NCBI GenBank assembly: GCA_016292095.1
Contig: JAEFAB010000040.1
Span: forward strand, 1 to 64,000
From: Eubacterium sp.
GTDB taxonomy: Bacteria; Bacillota; Clostridia; Lachnospirales; Lachnospiraceae
Reading direction: 5' to 3'
Length of the DNA: 64,000 nucleotides
Below the pieces are notes generated by a model that was given only the letters and a program-made list of their open reading frames with translations, did not search any database and was not told the DNA's origin. Position 1 is the first letter of the stretch; the number at the start of each line of letters is the position of its first letter. Shown piece by piece: positions 45,055 through 53,633 of this stretch. Position numbers and translations under genes: made by a program.

Positions 45055-45400
45055 TATGATTTACCTCGTCAATTAACTTAGACATTTTCATTCCGTATTC
45101 AATAGACTCATCTAAAATGAAACGAATTTCCGGCGTATTTCTGAGATTGACTGTATGAGCCAATTCTCTTCTGATAAAGCCTTTTGCACTGTTTAATCCT
45201 TCCAGTGTTTCCTTCTTTGCTTCATCATTTCCCAATACACTGATGAATGCCTTGCAGGTCTTCAAATCCGGAGCCACTTCCACCGCTGTTACGGTTGTCA
45301 TCATCCCAACGCGTGGATCTTTTAACTCACGGATAATCGTACTCAACTCACGCTGCACTTCACCGTTAATACGAGTATTTTTGATACTATTTTTTCTCAT
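45044..45400 (-). CDS. rbfA: Ribosome-binding factor A
   Basis: KH-like protein needed for 30S maturation. The N-terminal INGEVQRELSTIIRELKDPRVGMMTTVTAVEV and C-terminal NTPEIRFILDESIEYG segments are characteristic; 118 aa is standard. GAGGTAG precedes the ATG. It is separated from infB by a 297-nt spacer containing the second GTACC array, where the usual arrangement is close linkage. Confidence 0.96.
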   Translation of the reverse strand: MRKNSIKNTRINGEVQRELSTIIRELKDPRVGMMTTVTAVEVAPDLKTCKAFISVLGNDEAKKETLEGLNSAKGFIRRELAHTVNLRNTPEIRFILDESIEYGMKMSKLIDEVNHNED

Positions 45401-45467
45401 TTTTCTACCTCTATTAAACTTTGACCAACCTGTCCTTTATGGCTGACTCTGAATGCATTTTTTGCAA

Positions 45468-45640
45468 TTATACCTAGCCTTTTTTATTTTCTCGATTTGC
45501 AAGGTACACTTGTCCTGTCCAAATTTCCTTAGGTGTACCTTATTTTCTGAGTTTTCTCGTTTTCTAAGGTATCAGCACTCTCTTCCGACTCTTTAGGTGT
45601 ACCTTATTTTTCAAAAAAAGGACATTCTTAGGGTATATCT
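45468..45640. repeat. Array 2: alternately inverted GTACC(Y)TA motifs, 64-65 bp dimer period
   Basis: TAC/TAT cores lie at 45471, 45505, 45536, 45570, 45600 and 45634. Intervals are 34, 31, 34, 30, 34. Orientation alternates TATACCTA, AAGGTAC, GTGTACCTTA, AAGGTAT, GTGTACCTTA, AGGGTAT. Motif, spacing and pyrimidine bias of the plus strand match the array at 11595-11955. It fills most of the infB-rbfA spacer. Confidence 0.8.
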
Positions 45641-45661
45641 CACAACACAAGATAAACCAGC

Positions 45662-45685
45662 TCAAAAATCCCTTCGGATTTTTGA
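45662..45685 (-). terminator. Hairpin 3' of infB (weak terminator or 3'-end stabiliser)
   Basis: TCAAAAATCC (45662-45671) and GGATTTTTGA (45676-45685) form a 10-bp stem with a 4-nt loop just after the infB stop. No U-tract follows on the minus strand, so termination would be weak. GATAAAC/GTTTATC flank it as an outer inverted repeat. Confidence 0.45.
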
Positions 45686-45697
45686 TATCGTTGCAGT

Positions 45698-48517
45698 TTA
45701 TCTAGGCACTTCTACCATGATATAAGATTCTACCTGGTCGCCTTCACGAATGTCATTAAATGAACTGAACACAAGACCACATTCGTATCCTGCTTTTACT
45801 TCCTTCACGTCATCTTTGAATCTCTTCAATGATGCTAAATCACCTTCAAAGATTAATTCTCCGTCTCTTGTAACTCTTGCCTTACTGCCTCTCTGGATAT
45901 TTCCGTCTAAGACATAAGAACCGGCAATATTACCAATACCGGAAGCTTTGAAGATCTGTCTGATTTCTGCATGACCGGTAACCTTTTCTTCATAGATTGG
46001 TTCCAGCATACCCTTCATAGCTCTTTCAATATCGTCAATTGCGTTATAAATTACGCTGTAGAGTCTCAAGTCAACATTTTCGTTCTTTGCTGTTTCTTCT
46101 GCCTGATTATCCGGCTTCACGTTAAATCCGATGATGATTGCATTAGATGCGGAAGCAAGGATAACGTCAGATTCATTGATGGCACCAACACCACCGTGAA
46201 TTACCTTAACTTCTACTTCATCATTGGAAAGTTTTACAAGACTCTGTTTTACTGCTTCTACAGAACCCTGAACGTCTGCCTTGATGATAATGTTCAATTC
46301 TTTCAATTCGCCTGCTTCAATCTGTGAATTCAGGTCATCTAAGGAAATTCTGAACTTGTTGCTTTCCATTAACTTCGCTTTGCTGTCTTCTACGAATGTA
46401 TTTGCAAAGTCTTTTGCTTCGGAAGCTGTTTCCGTGGAAACGAATACTTCTCCTGCGTTTGGAACGCCACTTAAACCTAAAATTTCTACAGGAGTAGATG
46501 GGCCGGCTTCCTTAATCTGATTTCCTCTGTCATCACTCATGGCACGAACCTTACCATGGTTAGCGCCTGCAGCAATGTTTGCAGCAATCTTCAAAGTACC
46601 CTTCTGTACCAATACAGTTGCTACCGGACCTTTACCCTTATCAAGTTTTGCTTCGATAACGATACCTCTTGCCTGTCTGTTTGGATTTGCTTTCAATTCC
46701 AATACATCTGCCTGTAACAGTACCATTTCCAATAAGTCATCAATACCTTCTTTGGTGTGTGCTGAAACAGGAACCATTTCAACATTTCCGCCCCAATCTG
46801 AAGCTAACAGGCCGTATTCAGCCAATCCCTGTTTTACACGATCAAGGTTAGCACCCGGTTTATCAATCTTGTTGATTGCAACAATAATTTCAATATTTGC
46901 AGCTTTTGCATGGTTAATCGCTTCTACAGTCTGTGGCATAACACCATCATCTGCAGCAACAACTAAGATTGCAATATCTGTAGACTGTGCACCACGCATA
47001 CGCATTGATGTAAACGCCTCATGTCCCGGTGTATCCAGGAATGTAATTGTCTGGCCGTTAACCTTAACAACAGACGCACCGATATGCTGTGTGATACCAC
47101 CTGCTTCGCCGGAAATAACGTTTGTTTCACGGATTGCATCCAACAGGGATGTTTTACCGTGGTCAACGTGACCCATAACGCAGACTACCGGTGGACGTTT
47201 TACCATTAATTCTTCGTCTTCTGCTTCTTCACGAAGTAATTCTTCAATGATGTCTACCTTTTCTTCTTTTTCACACATAATTTCGTATCCTAATGCAATT
47301 TCTTCTGCACTTTCAAAATCGATTTCTGTGTTTACGGTAACCATCTTACCTTCTAAGAATAATTTCTTGATAATTGCAGATGCAGTCATCTTCATCTTTT
47401 CAGCCAAGTCGCCGATTGTGATGCTGTCAGGCACCTGAATAATCTTGATTTCTTCCTTCTTTTCTTCTTTCTTCTTTGGCTTTTCTAATACCGGCTTAGA
47501 GAAATCCTTCTTGCCGTTTTTACCTCTCTTACCATTTCCGTCCTCGAAGTTTCTGTTGTTTCGATTCTGGTTATCCTTCTTATCCTGACGAAGCTTGTTT
47601 TCTCTTGTCTTACGATCCTTGTTCTGGATTGGTTCTGCTGTCTGAGCACCGCCTCTGTCATTACGATCGTTTCTGTTTCTGAAGTCACGGTTCTGTCCGC
47701 CGCGGTTATCAGTTCTGTTTCCGTTTCTATCGTTTCTGTTGTCATTTCTGTTTCCGTTTCTGTCACGGAAATTATTGTTTCTGTTATCGCGGTTGTTGTT
47801 ACGGTTGTCACGGTTCTGTCCGCCACGATTATCATTTCTGTCGTTATTTCTTCTATCGTTGTTTCTCTGAGGCTGATTTCCACGTTCCGGCTTCTTTCCG
47901 TCACGATCATTGCCCTGAGGCTTGCGATCCTGCTGCGGCTTCACAGCCTTTGGTTCTTCTTTCTTTTCTTCTGCAGGTTTTTCAGTCTTCGGTTCTTCTG
48001 CCTTCGGTGTTTCAACTTTTTCTTCTGCCTGAACAACAGGAGTTTCAACCTTTTCTTCTACCTTTGGTTCAACCTTTGTTTCCACAGGAGTTGTTTCTAC
48101 AGCTGCTACAGGTTCTTCCACTGCTGCAACCTTCTTTTCTTCTGTTTCAACAACTTTCTTTTCATCTTTAGAACGGTGTTCTCCGGAACGACGGTGGTGA
48201 TGTTCTCCACTATGTCTTCTCTTCTTGCGTTCTCCTTCTCCACGGGAACGATGTTCTCCGGTTCTAACAACACCCTTGCTTGTAATCAAAACACGAGGTT
48301 TTGCTTTTTCTTCTTTTTTCTCTTCCTTCTTTTCTTCTGAAGCAGCTTCACTTTTTCCGTTGTCTGCTCCAAACTTGGATTTGATGAATGCAATATTGTC
48401 ATCTTCAATAGAGCTGGCTGCTTTCACTTCTACGCCTTTTTCGCCTAATGCTGCAACAATCTCTGCACTCTTTATATCTAATTCTTTTGCTAATTCATGA
48501 ACTCTCATTTTTGCCAT
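45698..48517 (-). CDS. infB: Translation initiation factor IF-2
   Basis: GTPase recruiting fMet-tRNA to the 30S subunit. The 939 aa protein has an N-terminal IF2N subdomain, a long charged linker (about 50-350), then a second IF2N, the G domain ([13 protein letters not shown] at about 449, [15 protein letters not shown]), and domains II-IV. The linker has an E/K/P-rich part and an unusual Asn/Arg/Asp/Gly-rich part (about 196-330). ATG follows GGAGG by 7 nt. It is between the ylxQ gene and rbfA. Confidence 0.98.
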   Translation of the reverse strand: MAKMRVHELAKELDIKSAEIVAALGEKGVEVKAASSIEDDNIAFIKSKFGADNGKSEAASEEKKEEKKEEKAKPRVLITSKGVVRTGEHRSRGEGERKKRRHSGEHHHRRSGEHRSKDEKKVVETEEKKVAAVEEPVAAVETTPVETKVEPKVEEKVETPVVQAEEKVETPKAEEPKTEKPAEEKKEEPKAVKPQQDRKPQGNDRDGKKPERGNQPQRNNDRRNNDRNDNRGGQNRDNRNNNRDNRNNNFRDRNGNRNDNRNDRNGNRTDNRGGQNRDFRNRNDRNDRGGAQTAEPIQNKDRKTRENKLRQDKKDNQNRNNRNFEDGNGKRGKNGKKDFSKPVLEKPKKKEEKKEEIKIIQVPDSITIGDLAEKMKMTASAIIKKLFLEGKMVTVNTEIDFESAEEIALGYEIMCEKEEKVDIIEELLREEAEDEELMVKRPPVVCVMGHVDHGKTSLLDAIRETNVISGEAGGITQHIGASVVKVNGQTITFLDTPGHEAFTSMRMRGAQSTDIAILVVAADDGVMPQTVEAINHAKAANIEIIVAINKIDKPGANLDRVKQGLAEYGLLASDWGGNVEMVPVSAHTKEGIDDLLEMVLLQADVLELKANPNRQARGIVIEAKLDKGKGPVATVLVQKGTLKIAANIAAGANHGKVRAMSDDRGNQIKEAGPSTPVEILGLSGVPNAGEVFVSTETASEAKDFANTFVEDSKAKLMESNKFRISLDDLNSQIEAGELKELNIIIKADVQGSVEAVKQSLVKLSNDEVEVKVIHGGVGAINESDVILASASNAIIIGFNVKPDNQAEETAKNENVDLRLYSVIYNAIDDIERAMKGMLEPIYEEKVTGHAEIRQIFKASGIGNIAGSYVLDGNIQRGSKARVTRDGELIFEGDLASLKRFKDDVKEVKAGYECGLVFSSFNDIREGDQVESYIMVEVPR

Positions 48518-48531
48518 TTAGTTACCTCCGT

Positions 48532-48834
48532 CTACTTACGATTTATTAATTGAATAATTGACTTACTAAATTCGGAATCTAAAATTGCTATGGACACACG
48601 GTCCTTATTCCCCGTAGCACTTCCTAATTCTGCTCTGGTTCCATAGGTATAAAACGGAACCTCATAGTAATTGCATTTATTTTCAAATAGTTTCTTTGTA
48701 TTATCAGAAGCTTCCGTGGAAACCAAAACCAGTTTTGCCTTTCGCTGCTTCACTGCCTTTTCCACCGAAAATTCTCCTGCTACTGTTTTTCCTGCCCGGG
48801 TGGCTAATCCCACCATAGAAAACACTTTATTCAT
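48532..48834 (-). CDS. L7Ae/L30e-family RNA-binding protein YlxQ
   Basis: Small kink-turn-binding type protein. LATRAGKTVAGEFSVEKAVKQRKAKLVLVSTEASDNTKK matches the YlxQ (RplGA-like) group; 100 aa is standard. It overlaps ylxR by 8 nt and precedes infB, the conserved Firmicutes order. Confidence 0.92.
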   Translation of the reverse strand: MNKVFSMVGLATRAGKTVAGEFSVEKAVKQRKAKLVLVSTEASDNTKKLFENKCNYYEVPFYTYGTRAELGSATGNKDRVSIAILDSEFSKSIIQLINRK

Positions 48835-49105
48835 TTGTTTCTCCCAACTGTTCCATTAACTGTGCCACAACTTCATCACTGATTTTTGAAATCTTCAGAG
48901 TTCTTTCCAGCCCTCTGTTTTTCAAAGCCTTTTCCAGACACGCTTTGCTGTGACAAATATAAGCACCTCGTCCGTTTTGTTTTCCTGTCAAATCCACAAA
49001 AACTCCGCCGTCTTTATCACGAACAATTCGAATTAACTCTTTTTTATTTTTTTCTTCTCTACACCCCGTACAGGTTCTTGTAGGGATTTTCTTAGTCTGT
49101 CCCAT
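48827..49105 (-). CDS. YlxR family RNA-binding protein
   Basis: RTCTGCREEKNKKELIRIVR and QNGRGAYICHSKACLEKA are the hallmark segments of YlxR (DUF448), including the GRGAY motif. 92 aa is standard. It lies between nusA and ylxQ. Proposed roles are in RNase P modulation or transcription regulation. Confidence 0.94.
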   Translation of the reverse strand: MGQTKKIPTRTCTGCREEKNKKELIRIVRDKDGGVFVDLTGKQNGRGAYICHSKACLEKALKNRGLERTLKISKISDEVVAQLMEQLGETNE

Positions 49106-49121
49106 AGCACACTCCTATGAA

Positions 49122-50336
49122 TTATTCTTCGGATTCACTTTCTTCGATTTCATCATCGTATTCTGCATCATATTCTGCATCGTACTCATCATCGTATTCT
49201 GCATCATATTCGTCATCATAGTACTCATCATCATAGTATTCGCCATCGTAGTATTCACCATCATAGTAATCTTCTTCGTTGAATACGTACTGGATGCCTT
49301 CTTCCTTAGCCTGTGCTTCGCTCTTGATATCAATTTTGAATCCTGTAAGCTTTGCTGCCAATCTTGCATTCTGACCTTCTTTACCGATTGCCAAAGAAAG
49401 CTGTGAGTTCGGAACAACTACTAAAGCTTCTTTGTTATCCGGATCAGCCAATACTGCCACAACTTTTGATGGGCTTAATGCATTTTCAATTAAAATAGCC
49501 GGATTTTCACTCCAGTTAATAATATCAATCTTTTCATTTCGAAGTTCGTCAACAACAGCGTTTACTCTTGCTCCGTTGATACCAACGCAGGCACCAACCG
49601 GATCAACATTTTCATTGTTTGAGAATACAGCAATCTTTGTTCTGGAACCTGCTTCTCTTGCAACGCTCTTGATTTCAACAACACCTTCCTGAATTTCTGT
49701 TACTTCCTGTTCAAATAATCTCTTTACAAGACCCGGATGAGTTCTGGAAACAGAGATTCTAGGTCCTTTTCCATTATCTGTTACATCTGTAATGTAGAGT
49801 TTAATTCTTTCTGTTGGTCTGAAGAATTCTCCCGGTGCCTGTTCCTTTTCCATTAATACTGTGTCAACCTTACCAAGATTTACACTGATATTTTTTCCGT
49901 TAATTCTCTGTACAATACCTGTAACAAGATCGTTCTTCTTTTCAAAGTACTGTTCGTACAGGCTCTTTCTTTCTTCCTCTCTGATTTTCTGGAGGATTCC
50001 GTTCTTTGCACTCTGTGTTGCAATACGTCCGAAGTCTTTTGACTGAATTTCGATGTTTACAATATCACCAACTTCATAAGTACCTTTGATGTTTCTTGCA
50101 TCATCTAATGAAATTTCTTTAACACTGTCTTCTACCGTTTCAACAACTTCCTTCTGAGAATAGATGTGGAAGTCTCCTGTTTCACGGTCGATTGTAACGG
50201 TAACGTTGTCTGCCTTGTTAAAGTTGTTTTTATACGCTACTACCAAGTTACTCTCAATGGCTTCAAATAATGACTCTTTACTAATGTCTTTTTCTTTCTC
50301 CAACACATTTAATGCTTCAATTAATTCCTTATTCAT
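49122..50336 (-). CDS. nusA: Transcription termination/antitermination factor NusA, with acidic YDE-repeat tail
   Basis: RNA polymerase-associated factor controlling pausing and termination. The N-terminal RNAP-binding domain (1-~125), S1 domain (about 135-200) and two KH domains (VGACVGINGARVNAVVDEL; LAIGKEGQNARLAAKLTG) are present. After the KH domains, residues 357-404 form a low-complexity acidic tail: four YYD(G/D)E pentads followed by five YD(A/D)E tetrads and a Glu/Ser end. At 404 aa it is longer than Bacillus NusA (about 370) by this tail. AAGGAGG lies upstream of the ATG. Confidence 0.96.
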   Translation of the reverse strand: MNKELIEALNVLEKEKDISKESLFEAIESNLVVAYKNNFNKADNVTVTIDRETGDFHIYSQKEVVETVEDSVKEISLDDARNIKGTYEVGDIVNIEIQSKDFGRIATQSAKNGILQKIREEERKSLYEQYFEKKNDLVTGIVQRINGKNISVNLGKVDTVLMEKEQAPGEFFRPTERIKLYITDVTDNGKGPRISVSRTHPGLVKRLFEQEVTEIQEGVVEIKSVAREAGSRTKIAVFSNNENVDPVGACVGINGARVNAVVDELRNEKIDIINWSENPAILIENALSPSKVVAVLADPDNKEALVVVPNSQLSLAIGKEGQNARLAAKLTGFKIDIKSEAQAKEEGIQYVFNEEDYYDGEYYDGEYYDDEYYDDEYDAEYDDEYDAEYDAEYDDEIEESESEE

Positions 50337-50351
50337 TTTCCTTTATCCTCC

Positions 50352-50819
50352 TTAGAATTCGATATATTCTCTAACCAATGCGGTTAATTTTCGTTCAAAT
50401 ACGCTTTCATTGCCTTCGCCATCATCAATGGTAAAAGTATCTTTATCAAAAGATTTCAAAATTCCGATAAACTGCTTTTCGCCGTTGATTGCTTTAAACA
50501 AATGAACTTCTACTACTTTTTCCAGGTTTCTTTCAAAATCCCGGTCTTTCTTCATGGGACGTCCTAATCCCGGTGAACTCACCTCCAAGATGTAAGCATC
50601 CGGAATGAAATCCACTTCATCCAGTTTTTCACTTAAGATTCTGCTAACACCTTCCAAATCATTGATGGTAATTCCTCCCGGTTTATCAATATAAGCCCGA
50701 AGATAATAATTACTTCCTTCTTTTACATATTCCACATCGACAAATTCAAATCCCTTTTCTTCCACAATGGGAATCAGCAATTCCTCTGTCTTTGCTTCAT
50801 AAACTGCTCTCTTTGACAT
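50352..50819 (-). CDS. rimP: Ribosome maturation factor RimP
   Basis: 30S maturation factor; YVKEGSNYYLRAYIDKPGGITINDLEGVSR and EVSSPGLGRPMKKDRDFER are characteristic. ATG at 50819 (155 aa) is supported by AAAGGAGG; a longer frame of six codons overlaps that Shine-Dalgarno and is rejected. It is the first gene of the operon. Confidence 0.96.
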   Translation of the reverse strand: MSKRAVYEAKTEELLIPIVEEKGFEFVDVEYVKEGSNYYLRAYIDKPGGITINDLEGVSRILSEKLDEVDFIPDAYILEVSSPGLGRPMKKDRDFERNLEKVVEVHLFKAINGEKQFIGILKSFDKDTFTIDDGEGNESVFERKLTALVREYIEF

Positions 50820-50839
50820 TGAACCTCCTTTTCTCATAG

Positions 50840-50866
50840 AAAAGAGCGAACCTTTGCGGTTCGCTC
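50840..50866 (-). promoter_or_regulatory. Terminator-like hairpin in the rimP-nusA leader (candidate attenuator)
   Basis: GAGCGAACC (50844-50852) and GGTTCGCTC (50858-50866) form a perfect 9-bp stem with a 5-nt loop. On the minus strand TTTTCT follows, then the rimP Shine-Dalgarno. It lies within the predicted leader of about 70 nt. Weak U-tracts are typical of NusA-stimulated terminators, and autoregulation of nusA by leader termination has been reported in Bacillus subtilis. Confidence 0.7.
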
Positions 50867-50894
50867 CTGCGTTTCTAGTCTATATTACCGTACT

Positions 50895-50923
50895 AGTATA
50901 AATCCATTTATCACCGATGTCAA
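50895..50923 (-). promoter_or_regulatory. Promoter of the rimP-nusA-infB operon
   Basis: Consensus TTGACA (50923-50918), 17-nt spacer, TATACT (50900-50895) on the minus strand. It is the strongest promoter match in the window. Confidence 0.85.
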
Positions 50924-50948
50924 CGGCTATTTGCCACTTTTTACCGGA

Positions 50949-51764
50949 TTATCTCAGGTTTTCAAACATTTCGTCCTTGGACCCTTTCAGAATACTTTCA
51001 TAAAGTTTCAATCCCAGCACCGGGAAAAACTTCGATGTGAAGTTCATAAAATGAGCATCTTTTCCTAAAATCATTCTGTTCTTCTGACGAATGATTTTTC
51101 GGATAATCTTCTTCGCCATTTTATCCGGCGATGTGGACATAAACCGGATAATGCCCCGATTGGTGTTTGCATGCTGGTTGCGTAAAATATCTGTCCGGAC
51201 AAATCCCGGGCAAACATAAGCAATATACATTTCTCTTCCCAATTCGCCAATCAAGCTTTCCGTATACGCCTTTAACGCTGCCTTTGTTGCTCCGTAAATT
51301 CCTGTTCCGATTAAAGAACACAGTGCTGCAGCACTGGAAATATTCACAATGCCGGGCATAGTTGATTTTCTAAGAACCGGCAACAATGCCTTAATTCCGT
51401 AACGAACCGCATGAAAGTTCACATCAAAGCATCGACTGATTTCTTCTTCCGTATAATTCACTGAACGATTAAACTCCGGCATGGTTCCTGCATTGTTAAT
51501 GAGAAGGTCCACCTGTACATTGTTATCCAACAATTCTTTGGCAAATTCATTCCACGCCTCCGGTTCGCTTACATCAAAAATCTTATATCGAAAAGCATCA
51601 TGCTGATAACTTAATTCATCAATCAAACTCTTCATCTTTGCCTCTGATTGCCCGATTCCAATCACTCGGCAATTATGTTCTTTCACTAATTTGCACGTCA
51701 GTGCTCTCCCTATTCCGGAGGACGCTCCGGTAATAATTATCGTTTTTCCGTATATCCACTCCAT
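50949..51764 (-). CDS. Short-chain dehydrogenase/reductase (SDR)
   Basis: Classical SDR with the cofactor loop TGASSGIG (13-20), NNAG, the catalytic Ser in NISSAAA and YGATK (Tyr and Lys). 271 aa. The C-terminal segment with MILGKDAHFMNFTSKFFP is hydrophobic and resembles the membrane-associating SDRs of lipid metabolism; substrate unknown. AGGAG precedes the ATG. It diverges from tRNA-Glu and lies just upstream of the rimP promoter. Confidence 0.9.
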   Translation of the reverse strand: MEWIYGKTIIITGASSGIGRALTCKLVKEHNCRVIGIGQSEAKMKSLIDELSYQHDAFRYKIFDVSEPEAWNEFAKELLDNNVQVDLLINNAGTMPEFNRSVNYTEEEISRCFDVNFHAVRYGIKALLPVLRKSTMPGIVNISSAAALCSLIGTGIYGATKAALKAYTESLIGELGREMYIAYVCPGFVRTDILRNQHANTNRGIIRFMSTSPDKMAKKIIRKIIRQKNRMILGKDAHFMNFTSKFFPVLGLKLYESILKGSKDEMFENLR

Positions 51765-51799
51765 CGTTTTTCTCCTGCTGTCTCACTGCCAAAATCTTC

Positions 51800-51827
51800 T
51801 TGCAAAATTTCATATTGCTGATATAAT
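51800..51827 (+). promoter_or_regulatory. Promoter of tRNA-Glu
   Basis: TTGCAA (51800-51805), 16-nt spacer, TATAAT (51822-51827), 11 bp before the tRNA 5' end. Confidence 0.65.
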
Positions 51828-51838
51828 AATACAAGTAT

Positions 51839-51910
51839 GGCTCGTTGGTCAAGTGGTTAAGACGCCGCCCTCTCAAGGCGGAATCACGGGTTCAATTCCC
51901 GTACGAGCTG
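51839..51910 (+). tRNA. tRNA-Glu (anticodon CTC)
   Basis: Acceptor GGCTCGT (51839-51845) pairs with ACGAGCT (51903-51909), with discriminator G at 51910. The anticodon stem CCGCC/GGCGG encloses CTCTCAA with anticodon CTC (GAG codon). The T-arm CGGGTTCAATTCCCG is canonical. CCA is not encoded. Confidence 0.95.
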
Positions 51911-51921
51911 CTTCGATAAAA

Positions 51922-51956
51922 AAAGGATTGCAACTGATGATGCAATCCTTTTTTTG
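51922..51956. terminator. Bidirectional terminator between tRNA-Glu and the PTS IIA gene
   Basis: AAAGGATTGCA (51922-51932) and TGCAATCCTTT (51941-51951) form an 11-bp stem flanked by T-tracts in both directions. It serves the converging tRNA and IIA gene. Confidence 0.9.
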
Positions 51957-51960
51957 TTTC

Positions 51961-52560
51961 TCACACTTCTTTGTTTTTCCGCACATTTGCCATTTTCTTT
52001 TTAAAGGCCTTAAACACTCTGTGAACAGTTCCGTTTTTCTCATTCAAAATGTTTTTGAGTTCTTCCTCTTCCAATGGTTCGTAAACGGATGCTTCCTTAG
52101 GATATTTTTTCTTATCCGCCTCTATAATAATATCAATGAATTCTTCTTCCGTCTTCGCTTCCATTAACGTATTGACAACCTTTGCATCCAAAAGCAATGT
52201 CACAAACCTTGCTAACAATTCCAAATGTATCGGGCGTTTGTCCGAAGCTGCAATCATAAAAATCAATTTTGCCGGCTGTTTGTCCGGTGCATTATAATCC
52301 ACCCCTTCCGGCACGGTTACTACCGCCAATCCTGTTTTTTCCACTACAGAACTTTGTGCGTGCGGTAAAGCCAAACCACCGCCAACCGCTGTGGACTGCT
52401 TTGCTTCTCGCTCCAGGATTTCAGTCTTAAACTGCTTTTCATCACTAATGTTCTTTACGGCAAAATGCATTTCCACTAATTTATCAATGGCTTCTTCCTG
52501 ACAATTGAACTTACAGTTTAAGGCAATCGCATCTTTGGACAGTACATCAGACATTTTCAT
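51961..52560 (-). CDS. Orphan PTS EIIA (fructose/mannitol-type) domain protein
   Basis: Contains one EIIA-2 domain (about 5-150) with the phosphorylation-site motif GGGLALPHAQ (H67) and VSV-like segments. No EIIB or EIIC lies nearby. After the domain there is a Glu-rich stretch and a very basic C-terminus (about 180-199: KAFKKKMANVRKNK). At 199 aa it is about 50 residues longer than a lone IIA domain. A regulatory role (IIA-Ntr-like) is possible but inferred. Confidence 0.85.
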   Translation of the reverse strand: MKMSDVLSKDAIALNCKFNCQEEAIDKLVEMHFAVKNISDEKQFKTEILEREAKQSTAVGGGLALPHAQSSVVEKTGLAVVTVPEGVDYNAPDKQPAKLIFMIAASDKRPIHLELLARFVTLLLDAKVVNTLMEAKTEEEFIDIIIEADKKKYPKEASVYEPLEEEELKNILNEKNGTVHRVFKAFKKKMANVRKNKEV

Positions 52561-52635
52561 AATCGATCCCCTCCTTTTGATTAGTTTCCCTTCTTATTAT
52601 TTTTCATAAAATTTCCGTTCTTCATTGATAACATT

Positions 52636-52644
52636 ATTGTAACA
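52636..52644 (-). promoter_or_regulatory. Candidate extended -10 promoter of the PTS IIA gene
   Basis: TGTTACAAT on the minus strand about 75 nt upstream of the start; no good -35 at normal spacing. Low certainty. Confidence 0.35.
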
Positions 52645-52674
52645 TTTTCCGTAAAATATTTCATCAAAAATTTA

Positions 52675-53565
52675 TCATTTTTTAACAAAATGCTTTCTGA
52701 AAAAATCGCATTCGGCATCATTGCAACACTTTGCTTCCTCCATTCGCATGTTGCAGTGGAAAACATGCCACAACGGATTTTCTTCCGTTCCATACACCCG
52801 GTATTCATAAGGAATTCCATGGGCTTTCAGTTCTTCTACCAGCATTGGTGCCTGATCCACCAGAAAATCTCCCAAAGCAGTCATAACAAAACACGGCACA
52901 TAATTTTCGGAAATAAAATGAATCGGACTCATCTGATAAAATTCCTCTTCTGTGCCGCCCTTTTGAAAAACTTGCTTTTTCAAAATACACATCAACTCAT
53001 CATTTTCATCATCTTCCAGCAGATAAAGTCCGCAGTTTAATGCCACTGCATTCAATTTGATTGTTTCCGGCGGTTGGAAATTATAATTCTTTCCATAGTC
53101 CTTGTGTGTAATCATTGAAACATACAGACTCAGCAATTGTGCTCCTGCCGAATCTCCGAGGGCAAAAAGATTGTCCGTGTCAAGCCCATACTCCTCTGCA
53201 TGATTTAAAACCCAGTGGAATACTGCATTGGTATCTTCTAAATGTGCCGGGAATTTATGCTCCGGTGCCAGACGGTACGTGAAATTAACGACTGCAAATC
53301 CACGTTCTGCCAATCCCATGCAATAGTACTGATAGGTTTCTTTACTTCCGTAAACCCATGCTCCGCCGTGAACGCTGACAATGACCGGCAATTTCTTTCC
53401 CTTCATCTTCTTTGGACGGTAAACATCTAAAACCTGATTCTTCTGATCCTGTCCGTAAACAATATCATCAAATCGTTCAATCGTATCCGGTGTAACAAGA
53501 CCTTGATCCCGAATTGCGTCTCCTGCTCCATAATCCTTTCTGATTTCTTCTATTGTTAGTGCCAT
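52675..53565 (-). CDS. Alpha/beta hydrolase, HSL/esterase-like
   Basis: Carboxylesterase of the hormone-sensitive-lipase type. Oxyanion motif HGGAWVYG (66-73), nucleophile GDSAG (S139), catalytic Asp in LGDFLVDQ (D233) and His in HVFH (about 267/270) are visible. 296 aa, no signal peptide. AGGAGG precedes ATG. Substrate unknown. Confidence 0.9.
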   Translation of the reverse strand: MALTIEEIRKDYGAGDAIRDQGLVTPDTIERFDDIVYGQDQKNQVLDVYRPKKMKGKKLPVIVSVHGGAWVYGSKETYQYYCMGLAERGFAVVNFTYRLAPEHKFPAHLEDTNAVFHWVLNHAEEYGLDTDNLFALGDSAGAQLLSLYVSMITHKDYGKNYNFQPPETIKLNAVALNCGLYLLEDDENDELMCILKKQVFQKGGTEEEFYQMSPIHFISENYVPCFVMTALGDFLVDQAPMLVEELKAHGIPYEYRVYGTEENPLWHVFHCNMRMEEAKCCNDAECDFFRKHFVKK

Positions 53566-53587
53566 TCTTTCCTCCTGTTTCTTGTTT

Positions 53588-53616
53588 AAAACCCCCGGCA
53601 GATACTACCGGGGGTT
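53588..53616 (-). terminator. Intrinsic terminator after the two-helix membrane protein gene
   Basis: AACCCCCGG (53590-53598) and CCGGGGGTT (53608-53616) form a 9-bp GC-rich stem with four T following on the minus strand. Confidence 0.85.
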
Positions 53617-53633
53617 TCAAAAGTGCTCTATTT

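Noticed and set aside
47485..47910. Alternative minus-strand frame in infB encoding a Thr/Glu-rich protein
   Set aside because: A frame-shifted reading of the repetitive infB linker; infB covers it in full.
49115..49417. Alternative minus-strand frame at the nusA 3' end with Met/Asn repeats
   Set aside because: A frame-shifted reading of the acidic-tail repeats; not supported by a start signal.
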